Source: Sarcocystis neurona
Lineage: Eukaryota; Apicomplexa; Conoidasida; Eucoccidiorida; Sarcocystidae
Assembly: GCA_000727475.1 (NCBI GenBank)
Contig: KL647298.1
Coordinates: 826,626-890,625 of the forward strand
Length of the DNA: 64,000 nucleotides
Reading direction: 5' to 3'
Shown here: positions 12,001 through 27,000 of the stretch, one piece after another
How the letters are laid out: each line of letters starts with the position of its first letter
How positions within the stretch are numbered: the first letter of the stretch is position 1
The notes under the pieces: generated by a model
The model's database searches: none
The model's input: only the letters and a program-made list of their open reading frames with translations
What the model was told of the DNA's origin: nothing
Program-made: the position numbers and the translations under genes

Positions 12001-15000
12001 TGAACAGACGCAGTTTCAACGATAAATTTGTGGGTAGCCACCAGCAGGAAATTCGCGCTGTCTACTAGTTCTCAGCTCCTCTGACTCAAGTTTCACTGCT
12101 CTGGGCTTGCGCATGCGAGACGCGTTCTACGTTGCATGTCCGACACCGCCAAGCAGTCAAGTTGCCGATTCTGCCGATCTTCATGCTGCTACGGTTTCTC
12201 CTGCTGCTACGGCTCCTCCTCCCGCTGCTACTACCACGGCTTCTGCTGCTGCTGCCTCTCCTGTTGCTGCTACAGCTCCTGCTAGTGCTACAGCTCCTGC
12301 TGCTGTTACTGTTCCTGCTGCTGCTACAGCTCACGCTGCTGGTAAGGCTGCTGCTGTTGTACCTTCCGCCTGCACGTCTCGCTGCTTTTTTCCCCTCACG
12401 TGTATGAGCAGAAGAGGTAACCTGCTTTGGTGAGAATAGTATCCGGCTTGTACTGGCGTCGCCAGCGCAACTAGGTGCTATAAAATTAGTAGGAGGACGG
12501 CCGTATACCCGTCGAGACATCAGTAGCTAGAGAACACGTGAGCAGCCGAATCTTCGATATTTTTTCTTTTACTCCCCCTTCTGTTCTTTTTGCTGCTCGG
12601 CGGCCGGCAGCGCCTCCGACAGGGCTGCAAGTGCTCGCAGCAGCAGCACTAGTGGTCGATACTGCATAGAGACTAAGGCATCAGAGATCCTCGGGTGGTG
12701 CAAGTCTTGGTGATGTGCCATCCTTCCTGTTTCTTCGTTCGTGGAGCTGCTGCTGTTGCGTGAGGCTTGCCCCCATGCGGTTGGACCACCGCTGCTGCCG
12801 TCCTGCTGTCCGTCCTGCTGCCGTTGTATGCGTCTGCTGGGGTGCTGCGCCCCCCCTGCCTGGACCTGCGCATGGGATGTCTGCATGCGCTCGGGGCGTG
12901 CCGCTGCTGCTTGTCGCTCTGCTGCGCCGCTGCTGCAGAGACGGCGGATGGGTGCTGCTACAGAACTGCCACTTGGCAACCAGCTGGATGCCAGAATTAG
13001 AGAAAATTGTCGTATCTCTCGGAGAAGGCACACAGAAGGAGGCTGCTGGTACCGCAGCAGCAACAGCAACAACAGGAGGAGGAGGTGGAGGGGCACGGGC
13101 GATAGTTGAAGGTGCCGGTGCGGCGGCCGCTGCTGCTGCAGGGACTGCGACGTCTTCTGGATCTTTCCCAACTGCTTCTTCTTCCTCGACCAGCAACAGC
13201 AGCAGCAGCGGCCGCAATACAGACGCGACGAGTATTTCCCCGGACTTCCGTCTTTTCCTAACGTCCATGCCCGTTCCATATTTCCCCGTCCCTGTGTTGC
13301 AGAACAGCCTCAAAATTACCGTCGAGCGACCCCGCGGCATCAGGTAGGCCTCCGCGCGGACGCCTCTTGAGCTCTCTCCTTTCTCCTCCGCACACGTATA
13401 CATGTAGACGTGCATTTGTATAGATGTGTGGATGTGAAGAGGAGGAGAAACGCAGCAATAAAAAGAGGGAGAGGCAGAGAGAAAAGGGGACAGATAGATA
13501 CAGAGGTAAAGGGAGAGGAGATCTGCAGTTAGAGACCTGCCCCCGCACACGACTGAACAGAGAGACACGCAAACGAAGACAGTACCCACACATAGTAGAT
13601 CCGCACACACATACATATCTACCTACGTACATATATTTATGTATGCTTATGCAACTAGAGGGCCGAAAGGTAGAGAGAGCAGGCTGTAGAGAACAGGAGA
13701 GAAGAAAATATATTTTTTTGTCTTTTGTGCGCCGACGCGTATATGTGAATCTCACGCACGCAAACATTTATATGTGAATACATACATATTCGCACGGAAG
13801 GAGGAAGGAGTGTAGACACTGCTGTACGTGAGTTTGTTTGCGGATAAGTAGAAAGACAAATAGACACTCAACCACAGCCACGGTGGAGTGTCTACTATAC
13901 GGCAGACACTTGTGACTCTCTGTACATATATATATATATATATGAGCTGGTGGACGAAACGACGTGTTTGTGGCTCAGGTTCGATGTTTTCTGCGTGTGC
14001 GCGTATCGTCTGCGGCTTCGAGCATACACAGCAGGAATGAGGAAGAGTAGAAAATGAAACGGCTGCTGGTGATTGCGAGAAAAAGGCGCGCAGGAGAAAG
14101 GGAGGTGCATGCAATGTAGGGAGATACTACCTTTCACCCATGTGTGTGTGTGTAGGTGCGCTCCAGTGTCTGTACACCTGAGCTGGACTTTTTCTTCCGT
14201 AGATTCACACGTCTTCCGGGGAACACAAAGAGACGGGAGAGGGAGAGAGAAGCGTAGACAGCGAAAGAAAGAAAAGCAGAAGGAAAAGGAGGAGAAGAAG
14301 AAGAAGGAGAAGAACTTGGGGAGCTTCATATGCAATCTACGTATGCATGCATGTGGTGATCTTGGACGCCCAGCCGCAGCGCGTACCTCCATATAAAATA
14401 TATGTATATAAATGGATGACGCGCGGATCTACATAAGACACATATATGGGCAGTGCGCATACTTACATACATACATAATATATATATGTGTGGCACAAAT
14501 ATATGTATATTCTGCGTATCCACCTCTTTTGTATACTTTCGTGTATACACGTGTACTGGTGGGTATTCCTGGGGAATAACGCGAAAGCTGACAAAGGGTA
14601 CATACGTAGACAGGGTCCTGCGTGGCTCTCTGCAAATTTAAGCTGAGATTTTGTGGAGGATCTGTCGCGCAGGGCCACCTTGAGAAAGTCTATTCTTCAG
14701 CTAAGCGCCTTGCCGAAGACAGTAGAAGCACCCGCAGCGGGAGAAGAAAATAGCCTCTGGCCGCGCATTCGCTTTGCTCTCCAACTTTTCCATGCGGTTG
14801 TCCAAGTGAGCTGCAGCACGAAGGCTGCCCCTAGCAGGGGCGTTGCTGCTTCTCCTGCTGTGTCTCTACTCCTGCCGCTGCCTCTGTCGCGTTCTTCGCG
14901 GCTTCTGCTGTTGTGCACTGGCTCCTGTTGGCTCTGTTCCTCCCCCTCTGCTGCTCCTGCTGCTGTTCTTCGTGCTGTTGTGTCTGCAGCTGGTCCGCTG

Positions 15001-18000
15001 CTGCTTCTGATGCTGTTCTTCCTGCTGCTGCGTCCGTTACTACTGCAGGTGCTTCTACTGCTGCTCCATTCCTACTTCTGCTGCTGCGTCCTTACTCCTG
15101 CTGCTTCACCTATACCTCCGCTACGTCTGCTGCTCTGCTCTGGCTCCTGTTGCTTGTGGTCCTGCTGTTGCGTCTGTTGCACTGCTGCTTCTGTTGCCGC
15201 TCCGGGCATACTTCTGCTGCTGCGTCCTTATTCCTGCGGCTTAAGCTGTTCCACTGCTGCTGTGCTCTTGCCGCATCTGGTTTTGTTTCTCTCTGTCGAT
15301 TGCTTCTTTGCTGCTCTGCTCGTCGCGCTCCTGCTGCTGTTACTGCTCCACTGCTGCTTTAGCTCCGGTTTTCCCTGCGGCTTCTGCTGCACGTGTTCTT
15401 GCCTCTTCCTTTGTACCTCTTGCTTCTGCGTCTCACCTACTCTCTTGGGATGCATGTACCGGTGCCGGTCCAACTGCAGCCGTTTTACACGCTGTTTCTG
15501 CGGCTGTCGTTTCTGACCCCGTTGCTGCCGCTGTTTCCTCTCGCGCGCTTCTCTTCCCCCTCCTGCTTCTTCTACCTTGCCGTTGCAAGCGTGTATCAGC
15601 CCAGCTCACGCGCCAGCGTTGGCTGAAGTGTACCCGCCGCTGTCAGGCCATGTTGCTCCTGGTAACGGCTTGACTGTACAGACACCGCGTTGAGGCGTGC
15701 CCAGTGCAGGCGGAAGACTGCGTCAGGCGACCTGCATGCGTGTCACCCAGCCCCACGCCCATCTTAGAAATGCGCGTTCCACCTGTTTCCGAAATAAGCC
15801 GCTAGACAGCTAGAGGTCGAGCTCTTCGGCTGCAACTTCTCATCGGCTACTGGTGCTTCCTCGATATGAGCTGCTTTTTCTACTTTTGCAGCTCATTCTG
15901 TCGCTGCTTGTCTCCCTTGTATTCACCGTCCACCAATTGCTCTTGCTGATTCTACGTCCTGCAGTGTACGTACAACAAACTCTGTCGCCCTGGTGCAGCA
16001 CCGACGATGCCTCTCTTCCTCCGTCCACACTCCTCGCGCACGACGGCAGGGGTGTGGGGTGTACATACACCGCAGCTTTGAATTTCTGTTCGCGATTGAA
16101 CGTATCGGAGTTGAGTCGGAGCACTGGTCAGGTGGCGCACCGTCCCACACACTCGAGTGCACGTGCGCTGGGGTGTAGGTACACTGCAGCGCACCCGTCG
16201 CAGCAGGTGTCTCGTGTTCAGACTGCCTTATTGCGCACAGGAGCGACAGCAGTTTGGATCTTTGGGCTGGAACGCGTCCTACGATTTTAGCGATGGAGAC
16301 CTGGAGGCTGCAGTTGTTATTTCTCATTCCATCTTCGACAGAAAGGAAAAACAAGAAGAGTTCGACTTCCTCACGCTGCAGTACACCGTCGGTCACATCG
16401 TCTACGGCGGCCGCGTCACGGACGACTGGGATCGACGTTGTCTAGAGAATCTTCTCGCGCTTTACGTTTCCCCCGAAATCTTCACAGAGGAAGAACCTCT
16501 GGCCTGCGTTGGTGAGCTTTTTCTCTTCCTCATCTCTTGTTCCTTTTTACTACAGAAAGGTCGTCGTCACTCGCCTCCTGCTCTTTCTCTTGGTATTTCA
16601 CCTGTCTGTGGGCACTAATAAACTTCTACTTTCTCTAAGTCTCCTCTTCTTTGGTGGACAAAGGAGACGCACGATAAAGCAAGGCACCTTCCGGTGTGTG
16701 GCGCCGCTGCAACAGGGAGTCGCCCTGCAAGTCGAGTGTTTGACCTTCTCGGTTCTTCATTTATCGAAGTCCCTCTACATCCCACCTGTAGCGTCCTGTG
16801 TGGTAACTAGAATTCTGACTTCTCTTCCTTACCTACGAAGTTGAGGAAGAAACTTTTTATTTGGAAGTCCCGCATCCCTGAGGACATGCAAAAATATCTG
16901 CTGTTTCAAGTGCACTCCGCACTGTTTCCTGTGGACTGCGTCTTTAACACCTTTTATTGGCCTCCCTTCTTCAGCTAATTTGTCCACCTACATATCTACA
17001 TATACAGAGGGAGAGACGGAGAAAAGAAAATATAGAGTACGTGTTCGCACTTCTCGGACTGACTGCATACGTGACATTTACTAATGTATACACATATATA
17101 AGTATATATATATATATATGTACACCCATGTACGTTACGACCTCCACGACTACGTGTTGTACGAGTGAACATACGCTAATATATATATAGGACCTTTATA
17201 GCGTGCTGTACGCACCAACATATACTAGTGCACACATACATATACACATGTGTATATAAGTCTGTTTCCGCGCGGACACCCACACGCAAACACAAACACA
17301 AACACACAGCCACATGTATATCTACGTGTACACGTCGGTACCTTGTTCTGCAAATATGGAAGAAAGTCTGTGGACCTAAGATTGCAAAATCTATGCAGGC
17401 CTCCAGCGTAGCGCTGTGTTTAGGTGGGGTAGGTCAGCAGCAGAAAGTCTGCGGGGGGGGGGGGTAGCTGCAGGCGTCTTTGTGCCACAGAGTTCTGCGT
17501 GAAAAGGAGAAGAAGAAGTCCACCGCCCACAAGTACGTAGGATCTACAGGAGCTAGGTCTAGGTGCAAATTCATGACAAGGCATGTCGCTTCAGATAGTA
17601 GTACTACGACCCTGGTACTTATTTGCACGGGGGGTATGGGTGCTGTAGCGCATTCGGCTCCTGGGTGACGACTTCGTACTTCTCTCAGATCGGAGGACAA
17701 AGCTGGTATCTGCGGAGGGGGAGAGGAAGAGGAATGGAGGTGGAAGAAGATTCTCACGAAGACGTGACGGCGTGTCGTTGTGATTCTGTGTATGCAGGGC
17801 TGAGTGGAATTCCCTTCGGAGGGTCTGTAGCGCAGTTGCTGCGCTTCGCCGATCATCTCTCCGTCGCGGAACGACCCGAAATTTTCGGACTTCACCCCAA
17901 TGCCGTGTTGCGCATGCGGAAGGAAGAGGGAAGTGGTCTCATACAGTCGATTCTTCAGATACAGATACGGTGGGAAGTGCGAAAAAGGACCACATGCTAC

Positions 18001-21000
18001 CGAAGAGCCTTTCTTCTATATCTGTTTACATATATATATTATAGAGAGAGAGAGGGAGAGAGAGAGATATGTGTATATATATATATATACAGATAGGTAG
18101 ATGGATATAGGTAGATATAGGCGTAGATGTATAGGCACGTAGAGAAAGGCTAGGTGAAGTAAGGAGCTAATAGTGGGTCTTCAAAAACACTTATACATGC
18201 AGATATGCATCTCCGTCCTTGTCCATCTCCATAGAAATCTGCGCTTCGGAAAACGCATACGAGTGATCACGGAACAGTTCCGCGGAGAAGATCCGCCCGT
18301 GCGTGCATATATATATATATATATATGCATTTGCATGTACGTTTCTGTAGTGGCAGTGTGGGACACACAGATACAAGGAATATAAAAAAGCGTGAGTAGG
18401 TGTGGAGTGTAAAATGGATGAATGAGGAGAGAACCGCCGAGAGTACACGGGAGCCGGGAAGGCGTGGGCGTGTGTGTGCGTGTGTATATGTGTGTGTATG
18501 TGTATGTGACGATCGACTGCTTCTTATTCTACCCGCCACAGATAAATACAGCGACAGACCCATGCCATCATGCGTGTGTACTTAGTGTCAGCAACGCACT
18601 GGACCTTGTAGATAAAAAACGCGTCGCTGCACTTCTCTCTACGCTTGAAGAGCCAGGCCAAGCCCTGTTGAGCCTAGGCAGGAAGGTTGTAGCAGTCACG
18701 CTGATGACAGATACAAGGCGTTAGTGTGGCTGAGAGAGCTTGCAACGAAGAGGAAAAAGAGAGGCAGTTAGGCTGCTGTCTCCACATCCATCGGCTTAGA
18801 CATGTCTACACACATTCCTCAGGAGCAAGAAGATAGACGTCCTTGTTGAATCGACCGGGGAAACGCAGGCGTAGACAAGTGTGGCATAAACAAGAGAAAA
18901 GCAGGCGCACTTATCGGATCAAGTCGGGGACACACGCGTAGACAACCTTGCAGTGGACACGGACAAGAATAGACACACTTGTTGGGTCAACTAGGAAACA
19001 GGCGTAGAGAACCTTGACGTGGACAAGAAGAAAATAGACGAGCCTATGAGATCAACCTAGGAGTAAAAGCGTTACCAAATTTGACATGGACAAGAAGACA
19101 TACTTATTCGCTAAACTGAGTAATAAGCGTAGTAGACCTCACCCGTACAGGATTGTAGACACGCACGTACCGGAGCAGCGACAACGCAACAGTCAAGAGC
19201 TTCGATTCATCCGCATGCGCACGGCGCCTTTCTAGCGGGAAATTTACAATATATACATATATATATGTATGTTGACATGTCTTCCAAGGGAGGAGCCTCT
19301 GCATTGGAGAACCCTCTCCTCTTTTATTAGCAAGCAAACGTTCTCGCCAACAGGAGGAGAAACTCTGATGCTGTAGTCTGCTTCTACTCCCGTAAGAGCA
19401 GGCGTGTCGTGGTCACACATTTTCATCGCAGGGATATACCTAGACATGTAGGTCGATCTCTCTCTCTCTATATATATATATATGCATACACATATGTATA
19501 TATATATATATGAGTGACACATAGCTGCAGTGTTTAGATATAGGTAAACACGATTACATATACGCGTATAAGTAAAATATATATGTGTAGAAGGAGAGAA
19601 AAGAATAGGCGCAGCGGCGCTCGGTGGGCTTGTTGCTGGGGCAGGGAGTCAGCAAAGGAAGGCCACACGTGTCTCTTTCTTTTTGTCCCACGTGTTTATT
19701 CATATGTATTGCGTATGTGTATCTGCCTGTACATCTTCACACACACCTATACATGTGTAACCGTGTGTGTGCAAGTATATAGGATAGGTTCTTCAATGTC
19801 AGTTGTTGTAAGACGTTTGCATGCGTTTTCTGGCGCTGGACAGCGACTCAGCAGCAGGAGCGCCCCCTCCTCCGGAGGAGGACCCGGCGCTGCAGTCGGC
19901 TGCGTTGATGAGACAGCGACTCCCTGGGCTGCTGGTGCTGCGGAACGACAGCAAGATCAGAGGCACCAGCAGCAACAGCAGAGGAGGCGGAGGAGGAGGA
20001 GCAACAGGAGTAGGAGATGCGAAGGCGTACGGCAGCATCATTAAGCGAGCTTCAAGTCCGGTATGGAAGGAGAATCGCAGCCGGTCAGGAGAACGACGTG
20101 GCAACGGCAGCAGCAGCGCGGATGCGGAAGACGCCGGCAGAGAAACACCAGTCGAAAAACTGAGCTCAAGGGGTAAGAAACGGGAGAAGTCGCCAGCTCA
20201 AACATTCAGCTGACTCGGTTAGGAAGGACGTGCTGCACTCCAAGGGGAAAGGCTAGTCTCTGGCCACGTATTCGACTCTTCTACCGTCTATGAACCTACA
20301 CACGCGCATATATATGTATATACGTATACATACATATAGGTGTATATGCGTATCTGTAGACACACACGCATGTATACGTATACGAATACGCGCATATGTG
20401 TATGCAAGAAAGGTACACGAGTATTCTATCGTTTGTGTGCATATGTGGATCCGTGTATACGTATGTGTAGAGGTGTATGTATATATACATACTTGTACGT
20501 ACACGTGTATGCGCGACTGATAATTGTCTAAGGATTCCTTGCACACGTATGTGTGCTGGGTTGAAGACCCGTCCCAAATATCCCTTCAGGGCTGGCGAGG
20601 TAGAAGGAATCGGGAAGCCATCAGCAAACGCTGCAGCAACTGCGTGTGTATCCATTAGCTCCTTGACCGCGCAACACATACGTGTACTACACACAGGCGG
20701 TAGTTCTGGGTTTTTATGTGCACGGGCAACAACAAACATATATATATATATATATATATAAATCTTTCGGAGAGAGACTGACCCATATATATATGTATAT
20801 ACATATATATATATATACATTCATATATGTAGATTCACCTGTCGTCAAAGGTAGCAGGCTCTGCAGTATTGCGCACACGCGCCAGGCGCGGGCTTGTGTG
20901 TGCACGGGAAACAAGAAAGACATATATGGGAAGTCTTCGGGATACATATATATATATATATATATATACAAAGACTTGCAGGCGCGTGTGTTTGGGGCAA

Positions 21001-24000
21001 GAAGCAAAAACGTGTATGTAATGTAGTTTTCCTCTGTAGTATTCAGACTGTGACGGGTGGGCAGGATAAGAGGATGAAAGAGAAGCTTGAAAGCCGTTTC
21101 ACGTAGCTCTTTCTTCCTCGTAGCAGAGATTGGGTAAGGGGAAAGAAGTGCTGCGATCTTACAGATATCTGCTGCGCCCTGTTGAAAGATTTTTCCTTTT
21201 TGACGCTGTCTTTTGAGCGTCCCTTTGTGACGCTGTCGTTTGTGTGTACGTTGCGGCTGTTGTGTCGCTGCAGCACCGCTCCCTGGGGGAGCCGAGAGCT
21301 GTGCCGCTGGCCCCTTTTTTTCTGGGTCACGGCCTGTGTCGTGTGCTTGACTTCTCTTCGAGTCATTTCTGCCTGTCCACCTGTTCTGTCCAGCAGCAGA
21401 AAGAGGGCCTTGGGCACGTGGGACCAGCGGTGAAGTTACAAGAAACGCTGGTGGCTTCTACCACATGATTCGCTCTTTGGTGTGCGTTCTACGCCTGTGC
21501 CGCAGCTGTCTTTCTTTCTCAAGAAACACAGAGATTCAACGACCTACTCGTCTACATCGGTGACTCTCTCCACCGTCTTGAGCTGGCGTCTAAGGGCCTC
21601 ATTTCCCACACTCGGGAGCTTGACGACATTTACACTGCCCTGCAAAATAATCAGGTAGTTGCAAGGAAAAGTGCGGGTCATTTCTAGAGATGGCGGAATC
21701 CCGGCGCATGTTTAATTGGGAGGACACAGAAGCGAGCAGAAGAAGTTGACGTTCTGACGGCTTATATGTGTTCCTTCACGTCTGAGAGGGTAGGGGAACA
21801 AGCAGAGACGCAGGTCAGTGCGTGAAGATGTGAACAAAGAGAGACCGAAAGAGAAGAGCAGGCAAAAGAGCGCCTACGGGGAGTGGGAAGAGACAGAAAG
21901 AGAAGTAGTAAAGGAGAGCGAGGCGGCAGGTGGGTAGTGGGGAGAACAGATTGTTCGACAAGTGGTTCTTACAGGTAGGTAGAGAGAGGAAGATGTTGGC
22001 CTTTGCAAGAACAGTAGAAGGCATTCTCTAGACGTGGAGACACGGAGAGAAAGGCTTTCTTCAAAAACGGCAGAAGGGGGCGGGAAACGAGTAATAGGGA
22101 TTTGTAAGGACAGGAAGCCCGAAATCGAAGAGCAGATCCAGCAGCAGAGCGCGCGCAGCCGCTGTATCCGTCTACCAGCTTCGTTTACGCTGCTGGTATG
22201 TGCATACGGAGAAACGTGTGTTGAAGGAGATACAGAAAGAGTGAAAGAGAGAAAAAAGGGTCGACACTGTGGGGGAGAAGAGAGAGATCGAGAAATATTG
22301 GGAGAAGCAGAATCCCAGAGAGAAAAGAAAACGCCGCCGTGCAAGAGTGAGTGTTAGGTACTCCTGACTCATCAATATATCGTCCTTTTTCTGCCCACTG
22401 CGTGCGCGACCAGCCATGTGTCTGTGGAGCCTTCCACGTTGGGACTCCCCGCTCCACAGCAGCGGGGAGAGACCTACACGCACCTGTGAGAGAAAGAGAG
22501 AGGGAAACACAGCGGAAAACGAAACGAAGATGTTCAGGGAAGAGCGCAACGCGGGTGGCGTCTTCTGCAGAGACAGGAAAAGACAGACGAAGGAGACAAA
22601 CATGTCTACAAATGGGCGTTTCACTGGGGAAGTCTCGTACAGGTGTATGTACGTCCGTATACGGAGCACACATGCGTAGCGAGAGGCAGAGAGACAGAAA
22701 GGAAACAAAGAGGGAGAGACGCGCTGCTGACGGCGTGTGGATACGTGTGTGGGTATTTCTCCATGTACATGAAGATTCCGTGTGTCCTGGGCTCACGCAC
22801 TGCAGTGGTGACAATGCATATCTGTAGTGTCCTTGCAGAAGAAACGAAAACGAGGAGGTCAGAGACCTCCTTGTGGACCCTTGTAAATATACATGTGCGT
22901 ACACAGATTTTCGACACATACATAAGCAGATGACATACGAACAGGTGGAAGGATGTATACAGGGAGGGTCCTTGCAGCAACCCTCACCCGAGAATGAGCT
23001 CTGCAAATATATGTGTACCCCTGCCTACATATATATATATATATATTCGTGTATCTCTAGTAGACGTCTCTACGTGTATACATACATATATATGTATGTA
23101 TATGTACCTTAACGTGTACAACGTTATCAGCAGCTGAACTCTACACTTGGCTGGAGGGATCAAGGCTCGTTCATCCGTACCTAGACACACACATACAGAC
23201 AAGGCTCTACTCTTTAAGATAGACGCGCACAAGCAAGTTTATCCTATCAGCTCGCGACGTTGCAGTGCCCCTATAAGTATGAACATCAAAAGAAAAACAT
23301 GTACGTATATATATATATGTATATATACACTTTGTACATGTATCTTTGTCTGCTTCGCAATTTGAGGTAAGTCTCCGATCTGTGTTTTTGTTGAGCAGTT
23401 CTGCAGGCCTTATCTTGGAGATCAAAAAATCACATCTCCTTTCTACGTACCTCTTCCGCGGCCGTGGTACAAACACTTGTCATTCACATGACTTGCTGAT
23501 ATATATATAGAGAGAGACAGAGACAGAGAGATATGCGTGTATATACGTGGACACCTGGGGGTCGGGAGTGACGGTGAGATGTCTTCTTTTTCTCTCGAAT
23601 GTGAATAACTTTGCCTACGTTCTGTTCAACCGCTGTCTGTATGTGCGCGTGTGGCTATTGATGCTTGCTTGCGTCTACCTACGTGTATATATAGAGTAAC
23701 AGGTACGTGTGCGTACTCGTTCGTGCAGATAAGTGTATGTGTGCCCAGTACATTTCACGTGTAAATATGCGTTTCCTGACCAGGTGCCTCCGCAGTGGAC
23801 AGCTCGCGCATATCCTTCGTTAAAGCCACTGGGAGGGTGGTACGAAGATCTGCTGCGTCGCGTGGAGTTTCTTCGTCGGTGGAGCGAAGCCCAGGAGCCC
23901 CTGCGTGCCTTCTGGCTCCCTGCCTTCTTCTTTCCACAAGGATTTCTCACTGCTGTGCTTCAAGACTACGCCCGCTCCATGCGCTTCCCTATTGACGGCC

Positions 24001-27000
24001 TAGGCTTCAGCTGCTACGTCACTCAAGCCGCTGACATAGAGTACGACTGCTCTCTTGTACACAAGCACATACGAAGTATACACCTAAAGAGGCATATATA
24101 CATATATAGATAGATAGATAGATAGATACGTACATATATTTCTTTGGATATACACGCTTGCACGCGGACGTGTTCAAACATATATATGACGTATGTATAG
24201 GGACGCACGCGAAAGTATGTATATATATATGTGTATATATATGTCTGTGTGTGTGGATTAATCTGAAAGCGCGTAGTTAACGTACGCACCTTTTTGTATT
24301 AACTCGTCGTCATCAGTGGACAAGAACTATCGTTCTTGTAGAAGTCTGTCTCCACACAAGAATTCGTCTTTGTACCTACGTTTTAATGAAGAGAAAGGTA
24401 GACGGTAGGCGCGCAACTGGGTATAAAGAAGGCAGAAAGAAAATGTACTTTGCTGAAAATGGGACTGGGTTGTCGATTCACTGCGTTTCCCTCCATGAAA
24501 GAAGTAACAGATGTGACTGTAGTCCACCCGGTCACGCAGGAGTACGCACAGATAGGATGAAACGCAGCTGCAACAAATAGACAGGCACAAAGGTGCAGTA
24601 AAAAACAGTGCCTTTCTAGAAAAAAAAGGAAAGAAAGAGAAACGGCTGCAGAAGATTGTTACATGAGCAGTACTGCAAAAAAGAATGAACTTAGACTATT
24701 GAAGACGAGAGCGTAAAGAGGCAGAGCAGAATGAGAAGTCTTCCGTGTGAACCACAAGTCCACCCAGCCATGGAAGGGCTAGTTTTGCCACGTGCTTCAC
24801 GTTTATACGTAAACGAGTACAACCCCTTACGTGCATAGGTTTGTAGGCATGTGTAAAGATGTGAATTCAGCTGTGAATATACCCATGTTTACAAAAACTG
24901 TGCATTGGCAGTGCGTCCTTCCAAGTGGAGACGGGACCGTCAAATCTTGTATCTCGACGCGTATTCGATTACTGTAGATCTGTAGAACTGCGTTTTCTCC
25001 GCATAAAATCCTCGAAAGAAGCCATCGCCTGTGTACAGGAATGTGTGTGCACGGGCGACGGATGTCTATACCCGGTCTACGTGGGCATATATAGGTCATA
25101 AAGGACTCTATACGTCTACACAAAAAAATTTTATATGCATATACGTAATAGCCTTGTGTGCCAACGTGGAGACTATTATATCTGTGGAGTGTGGAACGTG
25201 CTGCCTGAATTGTGTGAGGTGCTCCTTTGCCGTCGCAGCCCTCTCTGTGTGTCTTAGTATATGAGCTCTTCAGTAACGGGACTTTTTGAAAAGTGGGCCC
25301 ATTCCGTAAGGGTAGCAACGTAGGAGAAGAACAAGAGAACAAGGATGACTTCAGCAAAATGAATACATTTGCCACCACCTCACGCTACTGATTTTCCTCT
25401 TTCGACTGTCTTGATTATTTTGGACTCTAGGATATGGAGAGGTGCTCTCTGCACTACAGTGAGGCGTAGAGATGGACACACATAAATGAAAAGGCGTAGA
25501 CTTACTTTTGGGGTATTCACTGAATCTCCAGGCAACACGGGAAACACGCCAAAAGACGAATGTTGTTTGGCCTTCTTCGAGTATAGAAAAAAATGACGAA
25601 AAGCAGAGTTCGGAGATAGTTCTGGATTTTTTTTACCTTCCGCTGTGCTCGACAGAAGCATGAAGAAGAAGGACATGGATATGGAAGGCTGTTACGTCTA
25701 TGGCCTGTACCTCGACGGAGCTCGATGGGACGCTGAGGCAGGAGTTCTTGACGACCAGTTACCTGGGGCGAGTACAAGTCTCTTCCCCGTAATTCATTTT
25801 CAGCCCTGTGTGCAGCCGGAGCCCAGGGAAGAGGATTACCTATGCCCCGTATATAAGACGATGAGCCGTGCAGGCGTTCTTTCTTCTACTGGTGAGTTCT
25901 TGCTATGACTTCAAACACAAAGCTACACTACTCAGGGACGTACTTACATGAGTACAACTACGTGCGTAGTAGTGACATGCTTCATAGGCAAACGTAGGCT
26001 GATAGATGGATAAATAAGAGTAACTGAAATACTTATAAAGGTGCATACACACACCCACACCTAAATTCAGACTTTTGCGGGATGCTGAGGCAGAGAACCC
26101 ATTCAATCAATCATGACGTTGCATTGTCGGTATTCGTTGCCCGGTTTGCTACTTTCATATCTGAGGGCAGCTACATTTCATGAGACCGTCTTTATCTCCT
26201 ATTGACAAGAGAGGGCCACCAGCCTTCAGAACGTCTCCGCATCTCACGCGTAGAGCTGCTACGTAATTTGAAGTAGGAACTCAAAAGAAAGCAAATGTGA
26301 GGCAGCGACGTACTTACAGAGTAGAAACACTCCAAATTTTCTATGTGAAGGAAGATTTTGACAGTGCTGTGTGTGAGTATAGTTCGGCTTCCATGGAGAC
26401 GCTGCGTTTCCACTTTTAGATGACACTTCGCGAAGAAATCAGGTGACTAGCGCAGGGCTCACCTGGGAACATCTCAGCTTTTCTACAGAATTGACGTATG
26501 TGAAGACTGGTCTGAATATTTAACGAAGGCTGGAGCAGACAGATTGTGTATCGAGCACAGCGCACCTTCTTTGTGTAGGATGAGTGCCTGTACAGTGTAC
26601 ATTGACGGACGGGTGCCACCTCAAAGGCTGGTCATCTATTAGTGGTGTATCCCACATGTCTCAACATATGTGAAGAAGACGTTTTTATTGATTCCGTTGT
26701 AAACTATTGTCTGTGTAGTATAGATCTAGAATACGTGGAAATTGAACTGCAAGTCAGAGCAGCAGCACCCGTAGCAGAAAACCTGTGTGGGCGCTTTCCC
26801 TCAGCACAGATGGTATACGATATGTTGGCAGCCATGTGCCACCTCGAGTTCTTGTCACTGTTTAGACGTATCTCCGAGATGTTTTAACACACATGAAGGA
26901 AGGCCTTCTTATCGGTTTCCTTGTACACCATAAGTATACGTCTGAAATACGTAAACGTGCATACCGTATGCACACGTGTCTGCGCACGTATGCTGCTTTG

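Noticed and set aside
12569..13616. Long minus-strand open frames (236 and 311 codons)
   Set aside because: They are antisense to dynein exon F and its CTG-rich flanks. Triplet repeats have no stop codons in any of six frames.
14653..15516. 287-codon leucine/cysteine/serine-rich open frame
   Set aside because: Its beginning is the true dynein exon G; after the donor at 14805 it is CTG repeat. The conserved motif continues at 16241 instead.
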